Below are positions 6,634-13,764 of a DNA stretch of 34,928 bases, piece after piece. The stretch's first letter is position 1; every line of letters starts with the position of its first letter. Origin of the DNA: Bacteroidaceae bacterium (lineage in GTDB: Bacteria > Bacteroidota > Bacteroidia > Bacteroidales > Bacteroidaceae); contig JAFXAR010000050.1 of NCBI GenBank assembly GCA_017516885.1, positions 1 to 34,928 on the forward strand, read 5' to 3'. Both the position numbers and the translations under genes were made by a program. The notes beneath the pieces are model-generated. The model worked only from the letters and a program-made list of their open reading frames with translations. It was not told where the DNA came from and did not search any database.

Positions 6634-6884
6634 GACAGCGCGAGCAGCAACAGTCGCGCGCAGGACAGACGAAGTTTGGACCGCGCGGGATGCGAAGAGC
6701 GAGCGCTGTCAATAAAACATTATCAATAAGCGAGCAGCAATAGTCGCGCGCAGGACAGACGAAGTTTGGACCGCGCGGGATGCGAATAGCGAGCGCTGTC
6801 AATAAATTATCGACAGTGCGAGCAGCAATAGTCGCGCGCAGGACAGACGAAGTTTGGACCGCGCAGGATGCGAAGAGCGAGCGC
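6634..6884. repeat. Three copies of a GC-rich palindromic element
   Basis: Copies lie at 6634-6710, about 6727-6800 and 6812-6884, with a period of about 88-90 bp. Each has outer inverted ends (GACAGCGC / GCGCTGTC in copy 1), extended by TTAT/ATAA flanks. Each also has an inner CGCGCG/CGCGCG stem (6655-6660 with 6682-6687 in copy 1) around a conserved loop, gacagacgaagtttggac. Copies differ by only a few bases internally, and their outer ends are frayed in copies 2 and 3. The block lies between convergent rsgA and the kinase gene, the usual position of REP-like interspersed palindromes. No ORF explains it. Confidence 0.92.
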
Positions 6885-6896
6885 GCCTCCGCCCCG

Positions 6897-8267
6897 CTAC
6901 TCTATTCCTTTTGGATTAGCGCCCCACCTGTTTGAACCACTTTCGCTATTATACAGCATGAGTACCAGAACCACAATCCACCCATACAGAGGGATAAGAA
7001 GAAACAAGAAACAGAAAGCGCTTCGGCCGGAATCATGCATGCGACGGAAACTCAATGCCAATCCCGGAATAATGGAAAGATACATAAATGCAGCAAAAAC
7101 ATAAAAGCTGTCAATGCCGACGGCAAACATCTGCACAATGAATGAGAACAGGACAAATGACCAGAATTCCTTGCGGCGGGCCCTGCCCGAAAAATTGAAA
7201 TAGTTCTTGTATACGCTTAATATGGCCGCGAAGAATGTCATTGAGACAGGCCCGGCACCGCTATTATTCGGTTTATTGGTTCCGCCCGGAGTGTTTATAT
7301 CCTTGAAAATTGGCGGCGGACCATATACACAAGTTACAGTATCAACAACTGTAACACCGCCAACAATATCCTCAAGACCACTACTGCCCCTTTCTGATTT
7401 CCTCACATCTTCATTCAGCAAAGACAAGAATTCCTCGATGCTCTGGGGACGCTTGCTTCTTTGTATGCGCATGGCAGCCTCTACTGCCGTGCGTGTAGCA
7501 GAAGTGATTGTCGCAGGCAGCGGCGGAAGTTCACTTTCACCACTTGCAATCAGGGTTGCCTGGGGAGGGGTTATGCCTGTAAGCGCCTTGTAAAGCGTTG
7601 CTCCAAGGGCGTATATATCAGTGGCAGGATAGAATTTTGCCAGCCCCGCACCGCTCTGCTCAATGGGCGCATAACCGGGAGTGCTGCCCACAAGAGTTGA
7701 GGTGTTCGCATTATCCACCTCATCGTACTGCTTTGAGACACCAAAATCAATAAGCACCACAAAACCGTCTGCATCGACCATTATATTGGCCGGCTTTATG
7801 TCAAGATGAAGGCGGTTGCGGTCGTGAACATATTTAAGAGCCTTAGCCACCTGGGAGATATAGTGCCGCGCCTCTGATTCGGCAAGTGCACCGCGGCTCT
7901 TTATAATGCCGTCAAGTGTACTGCCGTTAATATAGTCCATCACATAATAGGCTGTGCCGTTCTCCTCAAAGACATCGGTCACGCGCACAATGTTGGGATG
8001 GTTCATCTCAAACAGCGCCTGCGCCTCGGCAATAAACTTGCCGCGGAGCTTTTCCACAAGCGACACCATGCTTTTAGAGGCCACATAGATGCTCTTGGTG
8101 CCGGAATCGCGGTTGCAGAAATCCTTCACAAAGAACTCCTTGATTGCCACGCTTTTGCCAAAAAGCACATGCTTGGCTTCGTATGTGCAGCCGAAACCGC
8201 CGCTGCTTATGTAGCGCACGATTTCGTATTTGCCGTTTTGCAGAAGAGTCCCCTGTGAAAGGTTCAT
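6897..8267 (-). CDS. Ser/Thr protein kinase fused to a DUF805 membrane domain
   Basis: A 456-residue protein. The N-terminal Hanks-type kinase domain (about 12-285) has a glycine loop (SGGFGCTY, 22-29), lysine 43 (VAIKEF), catalytic loop HLDIKPAN (154-161), DFG at 174-176 and an APE-like APIEQ. A proline/glycine-rich linker (about 290-345) leads to a C-terminal DUF805 domain (about 353-445) with YFNFSGRARRKEFW and several membrane helices. The kinase should therefore be anchored at the membrane with its catalytic domain in the cytoplasm. The usual HRD arginine is leucine 155, a non-RD arrangement that often means no activation-loop phosphorylation is needed. The gene starts 18 bp after asd and probably shares its transcript. 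Substrates are unknown. Confidence 0.92.
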   Translation of the reverse strand: MNLSQGTLLQNGKYEIVRYISSGGFGCTYEAKHVLFGKSVAIKEFFVKDFCNRDSGTKSIYVASKSMVSLVEKLRGKFIAEAQALFEMNHPNIVRVTDVFEENGTAYYVMDYINGSTLDGIIKSRGALAESEARHYISQVAKALKYVHDRNRLHLDIKPANIMVDADGFVVLIDFGVSKQYDEVDNANTSTLVGSTPGYAPIEQSGAGLAKFYPATDIYALGATLYKALTGITPPQATLIASGESELPPLPATITSATRTAVEAAMRIQRSKRPQSIEEFLSLLNEDVRKSERGSSGLEDIVGGVTVVDTVTCVYGPPPIFKDINTPGGTNKPNNSGAGPVSMTFFAAILSVYKNYFNFSGRARRKEFWSFVLFSFIVQMFAVGIDSFYVFAAFMYLSIIPGLALSFRRMHDSGRSAFCFLFLLIPLYGWIVVLVLMLYNSESGSNRWGANPKGIE

Positions 8268-8285
8268 ATCAAAAAGGTGTTTAAG

Positions 8286-9293
8286 TTACTTTTTAGGATG
8301 TGCGATAAGATATTCCGCAATCTGCACAGCATTGAGGGCTGCGCCCTTCTTTATCTGGTCGCCCACAACCCACATGAATATTCCGTTGGGGTTAGAAATA
8401 TCCTTGCGGATGCGGCCAACATACACAGGGTCCTGGCCGGCAAGGAACAGCGGCATTGGGTATACCTTGTCCTCGGGGCAGTCCATAAGAATGAGGCCTT
8501 CGCCGTCGGCAATGGCACAACGAACCTCCTCTACGCTCAATGGACGCTCTGTCTCAACCCACAGCGACTGTGAATGAGAACGGAGAGCAGGAACGCGCAC
8601 GCACTGCGCACTTACCTGAATGTCGCTGTGCATAATCTTGCGTGTCTCGTTGTACATCTTCATCTCCTCTTTTGTGTAGCCATTGTCGGTGAAAGAGTCT
8701 ATCTGGGGTATTACATTGAAAGCAAGCTGATAAGCGAACTTCTCCACTGTGGGCTCTTCGCCGGCAAGCACCTGGCGGTACTGCTCATAAAGTTCGGCCA
8801 TAGCCGCAGCACCAGCACCGCTGGCAGCCTGGTATGTTGAAGCGTGCACGCGGGTGATGTGGGAAAGGTTCTCTATTGCCTTGAGGGCAACCACCATCTG
8901 AATTGTTGTGCAGTTGGGGTTGGCAATGATGTTGCGCGGACGGTTGTAGGCATCGGTGGGGTTAACCTCGGGAACAACAAGGGGCACATCGCTGTCCATG
9001 CGGAATGCGCTCGAGTTGTCAATCATCACTGCGCCGTGCTTTGTTATAGTCTCGGCGAACTCTTTTGATACACCGCCGCCGGCCGAAACAAAGGCATAGT
9101 CAACGCCCATAAAGTCGTCGTTGTGCTTGAGTTCCTTTACAACATAATCCATGCCGCGGAAGTTATATACCTGGCCTGCGCTCCTGGCTGAGCCGAAAAG
9201 CACCAATTCGTCAAATGGAAAATTTCTCTCGTCAAGGACACGAAGGAACTCCTGGCCTACCGCGCCGCTGACACCTACAATTGCTATTTTCAT
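8286..9293 (-). CDS. asd: Aspartate-semialdehyde dehydrogenase
   Basis: A 335-residue enzyme that reduces aspartyl phosphate to aspartate semialdehyde with NADPH, leading to lysine/DAP, threonine and methionine. The nucleotide-binding loop [10 protein letters not shown] is at 7-16. The active-site cysteine is C128 in NPNCTT. A segment rich in conserved residues ([12 protein letters not shown]) follows, and the family-typical [10 protein letters not shown] lies near the C-terminal third. Length and start fit the family. The next gene in the same direction is the kinase, 18 bp away. Confidence 0.96.
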   Translation of the reverse strand: MKIAIVGVSGAVGQEFLRVLDERNFPFDELVLFGSARSAGQVYNFRGMDYVVKELKHNDDFMGVDYAFVSAGGGVSKEFAETITKHGAVMIDNSSAFRMDSDVPLVVPEVNPTDAYNRPRNIIANPNCTTIQMVVALKAIENLSHITRVHASTYQAASGAGAAAMAELYEQYRQVLAGEEPTVEKFAYQLAFNVIPQIDSFTDNGYTKEEMKMYNETRKIMHSDIQVSAQCVRVPALRSHSQSLWVETERPLSVEEVRCAIADGEGLILMDCPEDKVYPMPLFLAGQDPVYVGRIRKDISNPNGIFMWVVGDQIKKGAALNAVQIAEYLIAHPKK

Positions 9294-9356
9294 TCTATAT
9301 CGTAATTAAATTGTTCTAAGAATCTGTGCCACAATGATGCAGCATTGCATAATTGC

Positions 9357-9380
9357 ATGCAAAATTACACAATTTTGCAT
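9357..9380. promoter_or_regulatory. 10-bp inverted repeat over the asd promoter
   Basis: ATGCAAAATT and AATTTTGCAT are separated by ACAC. The left arm contains the minus-strand -7 element TAATTTTG (9367-9360). A dimeric regulator bound here would block asd. It lies in the 176-bp divergent region between asd and tcdA. Confidence 0.5.
9360..9367 (-). promoter_or_regulatory. Promoter -7 element of asd and the kinase
   Basis: TAATTTTG matches TAnnTTTG on the minus strand. It is embedded in the 9357-9380 inverted repeat. No clear -33 TTTG is seen. Confidence 0.45.
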
Positions 9381-9410
9381 ATATATGCCCCCTCTCTTGC
9401 TATTTTTTTG

Positions 9411-9418
9411 TACTTTCG
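9411..9418 (+). promoter_or_regulatory. Promoter -7 element of tcdA-lolD
   Basis: TACTTTCG matches TAnnTTcG and lies about 50 bp before the tcdA ATG. A clear -33 box is not present at 19-21 bp. Confidence 0.45.
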
Positions 9419-9469
9419 CCCAAATAAACGCAGCATCAGCCTGCAGAAAAACATTTTAAAGACAATAAT

Positions 9470-10177
9470 ATGGCCGGCAACTGGTTACAAAGAGGCACAC
9501 TGCTGATAGGAGAGGAGAAACAGGAGAGACTGAGAAATGCGCACCTGCTCATTGTGGGGCTGGGCGGCGTCGGTTCATGGGCTGCCGAAATGCTGTGCCG
9601 CGCCGGAGCGGGGGCATTCACAATTGTTGATGCCGACACGGTTGACATTACAAACATAAACCGCCAGATGCCCGCGCTGGCAAGCACGGTGGGAATGCCG
9701 AAATGCGAGGTTGTGGCAGAGCGCCTGAAAATGATTAACCCGGAGGCAAAGATTACCGTGAAGCAGATGTTTGTTGACAAGGAGAATATTCCGGCTATGT
9801 TCGACGAGGGCAATTTCAGTTTTGTTGTGGATGCCATTGACACCCTTGAACCAAAAGGGGCGCTAATAAGAGAGTGCTGGAGGCGGGAGATAAAAATAAT
9901 TTCAAGCATGGGGGCCGGCGCAAAATGCAATTTGGCCGATATACGCACAGGCGACTTGTGGAAAAGCGAGCACTGCACATTGGCCAAGAATGTAAGGCGG
10001 CTGTTGCGCGACGCGCGCGGGCTGCATAAGCTTCCGGTTGTATACAGCATGGAAGAGCCGCGCAAGGAGGCCATCCGCCCCAACCCAGAAGGCGGCAAGC
10101 CCATAATCGGCTCTTTGGCATACTTTACCGCAACATTCGGCTGCCACATTGCCGAATATGTAATAAAGAATATATGA
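9470..10177 (+). CDS. tcdA: tRNA threonylcarbamoyladenosine dehydratase (ThiF/E1-like)
   Basis: A 235-residue protein of the E1-like/ThiF superfamily. The ATP-binding loop GLGGVGS is at 30-36. [14 protein letters not shown] follows, the E1-like signature just after the adenylate site, then DAIDTLEPK and a SMGAGAKC segment. In its family TcdA uses ATP to cyclise t6A37 to ct6A37 in ANN-decoding tRNAs. The length agrees with TcdA/CsdL rather than with ThiF or MoeB, and no thiamine or molybdopterin genes lie nearby. Its stop overlaps the start of the next gene by four bases (ATGA), implying coupled translation. Confidence 0.9.
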   Translation: MAGNWLQRGTLLIGEEKQERLRNAHLLIVGLGGVGSWAAEMLCRAGAGAFTIVDADTVDITNINRQMPALASTVGMPKCEVVAERLKMINPEAKITVKQMFVDKENIPAMFDEGNFSFVVDAIDTLEPKGALIRECWRREIKIISSMGAGAKCNLADIRTGDLWKSEHCTLAKNVRRLLRDARGLHKLPVVYSMEEPRKEAIRPNPEGGKPIIGSLAYFTATFGCHIAEYVIKNI

Positions 10178-10845
10178 TTAAGATAGAGAAACTGACAAAG
10201 AAATTCGGCAATCTGCAGGTGCTGAAAGGAATTGACCTTACGATAGAAAAAGGCGAGGTGATAAGCATTGTAGGCCCAAGCGGTGCGGGAAAAACCACTC
10301 TGCTGCAGCTTTTGGGCACTCTTGACAAGCCTACAAGCGGAAGAATCAGCTTCAATGGCGAGGAAACAGGAAAGATGGGCAGCAAGCGGCTTGCAGCTTT
10401 CCGCAACAGGCACATTGGCTTTGTGTTTCAGTTTCATCAGCTGCTTCCCGAATTTACAGCACTTGAGAATGTAATAATTCCGGCACTCATTGCCGGGCGC
10501 AAGCGCAAGGAGGCCGAAGCAGAGGCAATGGAACTGCTGCGCCTCATGGGGCTTGAAAAGCGCGCCACGCACAAGCCCTCGGAGCTTTCGGGCGGCGAAA
10601 ACCAGCGTGTTGCCGTTGCCCGGGCGCTTATAAACAAACCCGACGTAATTCTTGCCGACGAGCCTTCGGGCAGCCTTGACAGCAAGAACAAGGAGGAACT
10701 GCACAAATTGTTCTTTGACCTTCGCGACCGCTTTGGGCAGACATTCGTTGTTGTAACCCATGACGAAGGGCTTGCCTCATTAACCGACCGCACAATAAGA
10801 ATGGTCGATGGCGTGATTGAAGAGAAAAGTGTTAAACAAAGTTAA
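10174..10845 (+). CDS. lolD: LolD-type ABC transporter ATPase
   Basis: A 223-residue ABC ATPase. Walker A is GPSGAGKT (34-41), the Q-loop is in [17 protein letters not shown], the signature LSGGENQR starts at 138, and Walker B is [12 protein letters not shown] with glutamate 163. The H-loop is VVTHD. The pattern ([17 protein letters not shown]) fits the LolD/MacB group. LolD powers release of lipoproteins from the inner membrane toward the outer membrane. A matching LolC/E-like permease is encoded at 22077-23303, 11 kb away, rather than next door. The pairing is an inference. Confidence 0.82.
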   Translation: MIKIEKLTKKFGNLQVLKGIDLTIEKGEVISIVGPSGAGKTTLLQLLGTLDKPTSGRISFNGEETGKMGSKRLAAFRNRHIGFVFQFHQLLPEFTALENVIIPALIAGRKRKEAEAEAMELLRLMGLEKRATHKPSELSGGENQRVAVARALINKPDVILADEPSGSLDSKNKEELHKLFFDLRDRFGQTFVVVTHDEGLASLTDRTIRMVDGVIEEKSVKQS

Positions 10846-10863
10846 TTTAACAGCAGTTCATTT

Positions 10864-10871
10864 TACTTTCG
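10864..10871 (+). promoter_or_regulatory. Promoter -7 element before the structured leader
   Basis: TACTTTCG matches TAnnTTcG. The -33 region is poor. The predicted transcript start is near 10878, which leaves a leader of about 145 nt before the DUF4890 gene. Confidence 0.4.
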
Positions 10872-10884
10872 CACACAAGCTGCG

Positions 10885-10961
10885 TCATATAGATGTATGA
10901 TGAGTTAATACTCGTTGTTTTTCAATGTTTGTCTCTACAGCCCTTGCTTAGCGGGGGCTGT
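10885..10961 (+). other. Structured leader with three successive stem-loops
   Basis: Between lolD and the DUF4890 gene there are three possible stems in a row: TCATA/TATGA (10885-10900), GAGT/ACTC (10902-10913, followed by gttgttttt), and ACAGCCC/GGGCTGT (10937-10961, followed by actgatttt). The second and third stems each precede a U-rich stretch. It could be a terminator for lolD, an attenuating leader, or a small RNA. I cannot match it to a known RNA family. Confidence 0.4.
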
Positions 10962-11023
10962 ACTGATTTTAAAAAGGATATAAACTTAAGCGGCACAACT
11001 GCCGCCACTAAACATAATAGTCT

Positions 11024-11518
11024 ATGAAAAAGATTCTAACATTTGCTGTCGCAGCCATGATTGCTACAGTATCAATGGCGCAGATGCAGGGAAAGGGGCA
11101 GCGCCGGCAGAGAGAAATAAACCCCGAGGAGATGGCCATGATGCAGACAAAGCGCCTGAGCGAGGCCGTAGAGCTTGACAGCATACAGTTCCAGGCCGTA
11201 TTCCTGATGAACTACGCCGACGCACTTACAATGCAGGACAGCATAAATGCACGCCGCGAACGCGCAGAAAAGATGCGCGCAGAGGGAAAGAAGCCTGAAC
11301 GCAAGCGCCCCACTGAGGAGCAGATGAACGCGATGATTGAACTCAGGAAACAGCGCGAGGAAGTGCGCAACGAGCAGATGAAAAAGATTTTGAATGCGGA
11401 GCAGTATGAAAAGTACCTTGAGTTCAGAAAAGCCGAGCGCGAAAAAATGCGCCACAGCCGTGACGGCAGAAGGGGCGGCAGAAACGGCCAGGGAGCGCGC
11501 AGAGGAGGCACACGTTAA
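11024..11518 (+). CDS. Secreted DUF4890-like basic protein
   Basis: A 164-residue protein with a signal peptide (MKKILTFAVAAMIATVSMA). After it comes a highly charged, helix-forming region full of Arg, Lys, Glu and Met (for example NPEEMAMMQTKRLSE), ending in an Arg/Gly tail. The pattern matches DUF4890, a Bacteroidota family, and broadly resembles the Spy/CpxP (LTXXQ) envelope proteins with paired helices; a chaperone-like role would be a guess. It probably forms one transcript with the leader at 10885-10961 and ends at the palindromic terminator at 11571-11612. Confidence 0.75.
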   Translation: MKKILTFAVAAMIATVSMAQMQGKGQRRQREINPEEMAMMQTKRLSEAVELDSIQFQAVFLMNYADALTMQDSINARRERAEKMRAEGKKPERKRPTEEQMNAMIELRKQREEVRNEQMKKILNAEQYEKYLEFRKAEREKMRHSRDGRRGGRNGQGARRGGTR

Positions 11519-11570
11519 GCAGGCTTAAAAAAGGTGGCAAAAGCGAGAGTTTTCCAACAATCGGCTATAA

Positions 11571-11612
11571 CAACAAAAAATCATCCGCTCATGAGCGGAT
11601 GATTTTTTGTTG
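11571..11612. terminator. Palindromic terminator shared with tRNA-Gln
   Basis: A 42-bp perfect palindrome, caacaaaaaatcatccgctc and its complement, carries A6 and T6 tracts. It terminates the DUF4890 gene (plus) and the tRNA (minus). Its right end overlaps the tRNA 3' end by two or three bases. Confidence 0.92.
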
Positions 11613-11680
11613 TCCTACCCGGATTCGAACCAGGACAAACAGAACCAAAACCTGTTGTGCTACCATTACACCATAGGACA
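11610..11680 (-). tRNA. tRNA-Gln (anticodon TTG)
   Basis: The minus strand folds as a full cloverleaf. The acceptor stem is TGTCCTA/TAGGACA. The D arm is GTG-TAATGGTAG-CAC. The anticodon stem ACAGG/TCTGT has loop TTTTGGT, and the T arm is CCTGG-TTCGAAT-CCGGG. Anticodon TTG reads CAA and CAG glutamine codons. CCA is not encoded. It is a single tRNA with its own consensus promoter and terminator. Confidence 0.96.
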
Positions 11681-11711
11681 ATCCTCTTTTGCTCTCTTTT
11701 GAAGAGCGGTG

Positions 11712-11743
11712 CAAAGGTAGTCAATTAGGGCGTAAATGCCAAA
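11712..11743 (-). promoter_or_regulatory. Promoter of tRNA-Gln
   Basis: TTTG (11743-11740) and TACCTTTG (11719-11712) on the minus strand are exactly 20 bp apart, a perfect Bacteroidota promoter. The transcript would start about 25 nt before the mature tRNA 5' end. Confidence 0.85.
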
Positions 11744-11836
11744 CATTTTCGGTTGTTTTTGCCCTAACCTTGCAATACACAAACGCAAACAGGAGTCAAG
11801 AAACATAAAAAGTTCCGGTTTTCAGAAAATGTTGCT

Positions 11837-11844
11837 TATCTTTG
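11837..11844 (+). promoter_or_regulatory. Promoter -7 element of the acyl-ACP thioesterase
   Basis: TATCTTTG matches TAnnTTTG; the -33 box is weak. It would start the transcript near 11851, ruling out an in-frame TTG at 11842 and supporting GTG 11887. Confidence 0.6.
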
Positions 11845-11886
11845 CTGCACAGAACAGTCTGCAATAACTTTACAAAAAAAACTAAC

Positions 11887-12636
11887 GTGGAGAACAAGAA
11901 CATTGACCGTTTCCCATTTTTTGCGGAAACATTCCTCACCGACAGCCTTGGCCGAGTACGCCCGACTACAATGATGAACAGCATGCTAAGCGCTGCTAAC
12001 CGCCATGCCGAAGCACGAGGATTCGGAGCAACAGAGTCGCTTGGATGGGTTATTGCCCGCATGTCACTGCATGTTGAAAGAATTCCAATGCAGAAGGAGA
12101 GGTTGAACATTGATACATGGATAAAGAATCTTTACCATGGATTCACAGACCGCTGCGTACGAATGACCGACGAAAATGGCAACGAAGTTGCTTCAATGAT
12201 AACAACCTTTGCAATGATTGACCTAAGAACACGCACATCGGCCGACCTCAGCGGCGACATAGGTGTTGCCATGGCCGGCTGCATTGTCCCCGACGAGCCT
12301 ATGGCGCTGCGCCGCATCCCCGCCACAAACCGCACTCCAGTGGAGGAGGTGACATTCAAAAGGCGGCCGCACTACAGCGATATTGATGTAAACGGACACA
12401 TGAACAGCGTACGTTATATTGACCACATACTTGACGCTCTGCCCATTGAATTTGTCAACAGACACGACATTTCAGAGGTTACAGTTGCTTATATGCAGGA
12501 GGGAACTGCCACAGAGGAGCTTTCATACGGCATAAAGGAACTTGAACCGGGACATTATATAGCCCAAGTAACTAAGGAAAACGGCGCTGCCGCATCAAGA
12601 TTTGAACTGAAGTTCAAGGAAAGAGAGTTGAGTTAA
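11887..12636 (+). CDS. Acyl-ACP thioesterase
   Basis: A 249-residue double-hotdog enzyme of the FatA/FatB-like family. The first hotdog begins near FAETFLTDSLGRVRPTTMMN and includes SLGWVIARM and IDTWIKNLYHGFTDR. The second contains the family motif HYSDIDVNGHMNSVRY, whose Asp, Asn, His and Asn residues are those expected. It releases free fatty acids from acyl-ACP in the cytoplasm. GTG 11887 is chosen as the start because the promoter -7 element overlaps the only earlier alternative. The family length (about 245-250) agrees. No fatty-acid genes are adjacent. Confidence 0.88.
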   Translation: MENKNIDRFPFFAETFLTDSLGRVRPTTMMNSMLSAANRHAEARGFGATESLGWVIARMSLHVERIPMQKERLNIDTWIKNLYHGFTDRCVRMTDENGNEVASMITTFAMIDLRTRTSADLSGDIGVAMAGCIVPDEPMALRRIPATNRTPVEEVTFKRRPHYSDIDVNGHMNSVRYIDHILDALPIEFVNRHDISEVTVAYMQEGTATEELSYGIKELEPGHYIAQVTKENGAAASRFELKFKERELS

Positions 12637-12649
12637 ACTCCATAGAGGA

Positions 12650-12690
12650 CTGTTTGAATTTATATCATCAATTTTTAGAAATTCAAACAG
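12650..12690. repeat. Inverted repeat after the thioesterase gene
   Basis: CTGTTTGAATT (12650-12660) and AATTCAAACAG (12680-12690) form an 11-bp perfect inverted repeat with a 19-bp loop. It lies just before the perfect 50-bp palindrome. It may stabilise the thioesterase mRNA 3' end. Confidence 0.6.
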
Positions 12691-12695
12691 ACACT

Positions 12696-12745
12696 GATAC
12701 ATCATTAAAAAAGCGCCCCGCGGGGCGCTTTTTTAATGATGTATC
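12696..12745. terminator. Perfect 50-bp palindrome terminator
   Basis: 25-bp arms meet with no loop, centred on 12720/12721. The GC core is gcgccccg-cggggcgc, with A6 and T6 on either side. It terminates the thioesterase and rubrerythrin genes from opposite directions. The rubrerythrin TGA overlaps the right end. Confidence 0.92.
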
Positions 12746-13283
12746 AATAGTTCTCGGGCTTAATCTGGAAATATGCCTTCGGGTGTGCGCATACGGGACA
12801 CATTTCGGGCGCCATCTTGCCTACATGCAAGTGACCGCAGTTGCGGCACTGCCATACGCACTCTTCGTCGCGGCTGAAAACCATTCCGTTCTGTACATTC
12901 TCAAGAAATTTCTTGTAACGATCCTCGTGAACCTTTTCAACTCTTGAAACAGCATCAAAAAGTGCTGCAATCTCAACAAAGCCCTCTTCACGAGCCTCTT
13001 TTGCCATGGTTGGATACATATCGGTCCACTCATAGTTCTCGCCTGCAGCCGCATCAACAAGATTCTCGGCAGTGCTGCCGATGCCGTGCACCTGCTTGAA
13101 CCACAATTTCGCATGCTCCTTCTCCTGGTCGGCAGTCTCCTGGAAGATTGCTGCTATCTGCTCATATCCCTCTTTCTTTGCCTTGCTGGCATAGAATGTA
13201 TACTTGTTGCGTGCCTGGCTCTCGCCTGCAAATGCTGCCCAAAGATTAGCTTCGGTCTTTGTTCCTTTCAATGACTTATCCAT
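12744..13283 (-). CDS. rbr: Rubrerythrin
   Basis: A 179-residue non-haem iron protein that reduces hydrogen peroxide in anaerobes. The ferritin-like four-helix domain (about 1-135) carries the di-iron ligands in [22 protein letters not shown] and VEKVHEDRY. The C-terminal rubredoxin-like domain has two CxxC pairs (C146/C149 and C162/C165). Full length. It fits an anaerobic or oxygen-sensitive lifestyle, as does the oxygen-sensitive fumarase nearby. Only a weak promoter is visible upstream. Confidence 0.96.
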   Translation of the reverse strand: MDKSLKGTKTEANLWAAFAGESQARNKYTFYASKAKKEGYEQIAAIFQETADQEKEHAKLWFKQVHGIGSTAENLVDAAAGENYEWTDMYPTMAKEAREEGFVEIAALFDAVSRVEKVHEDRYKKFLENVQNGMVFSRDEECVWQCRNCGHLHVGKMAPEMCPVCAHPKAYFQIKPENY

Positions 13284-13433
13284 AATAGTTTCATTTAGAA
13301 GTTAAAAATCAAATTTCTTTTCCACTCCGCATGAGACGCAAGCGGATTCTCAATGCGAAATTCATAATTTTATTTTAAATAACAAAATGCATGGGAATAT
13401 TTTTTCAAAAAAACAAAAGAGTTTCATTTTTGT

Positions 13434-13706
13434 TCAACGAAAATGAAGAGCTGCAATAAGTATAAGATGCAAAAGAAGCATCACCGGCACGCCTATCGCA
13501 AATTTCCTTTTACGCGTCTTGTGGCGGACAAGATACATGGCTGCAAGCGCGCCCGCTGCACCGCCAAAGAACGATGAAAGGAGAAGCACTCGCTCAGAAA
13601 TGCGCCTGAAGCTGAATTTTGCAAAAATCTTGTCAAGGACAAATATTAGGAATGCAAAAATGGAGGATGCCGCAATTATGTATAGTATATAATGCATTTT
13701 ACTCAT
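13434..13706 (-). CDS. DUF1294 small membrane protein
   Basis: A 90-residue protein with two to three membrane helices (YILYIIAASSIFAFLIFVLD; LLLSSFFGGAAGALAAMYL; VPVMLLLHLILIAALH) and a conserved basic segment, RHKTRKRKF. This is the DUF1294 pattern, in which RISE and GGAAGALAAM are typical. Function unknown. The start is ATG 13706 or 13697. It follows the fumarase gene by 58 bp, with a hairpin between them. Confidence 0.75.
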   Translation of the reverse strand: MSKMHYILYIIAASSIFAFLIFVLDKIFAKFSFRRISERVLLLSSFFGGAAGALAAMYLVRHKTRKRKFAIGVPVMLLLHLILIAALHFR

Positions 13707-13713
13707 AAAAGCA

Positions 13714-13742
13714 GGGACTGCGCCAGAGCTTGCCGCAGTCCC
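13714..13742 (-). terminator. Hairpin between fumarase and the DUF1294 gene
   Basis: gggactgcg (13714-13722) pairs with cgcagtccc (13734-13742). On the minus strand it is followed by tgctttta, a short T run only a few bases before the DUF1294 start. It may end most fumarase transcripts while allowing some readthrough. Confidence 0.6.
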
Positions 13743-13764
13743 ATTATTGCAAAGTATTATTCAA

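Noticed and set aside
6634-6884. CRISPR array or tRNA-like cluster
   Set aside because: The copies are about 75 bp long with only 10-15 bp between them, and they do not fold into a cloverleaf. They are REP-like palindromes.
9436-10761. A 441-codon open frame on the minus strand across tcdA and lolD
   Set aside because: It is antisense to two genes with complete catalytic motifs and has no family features; it is a shadow frame.
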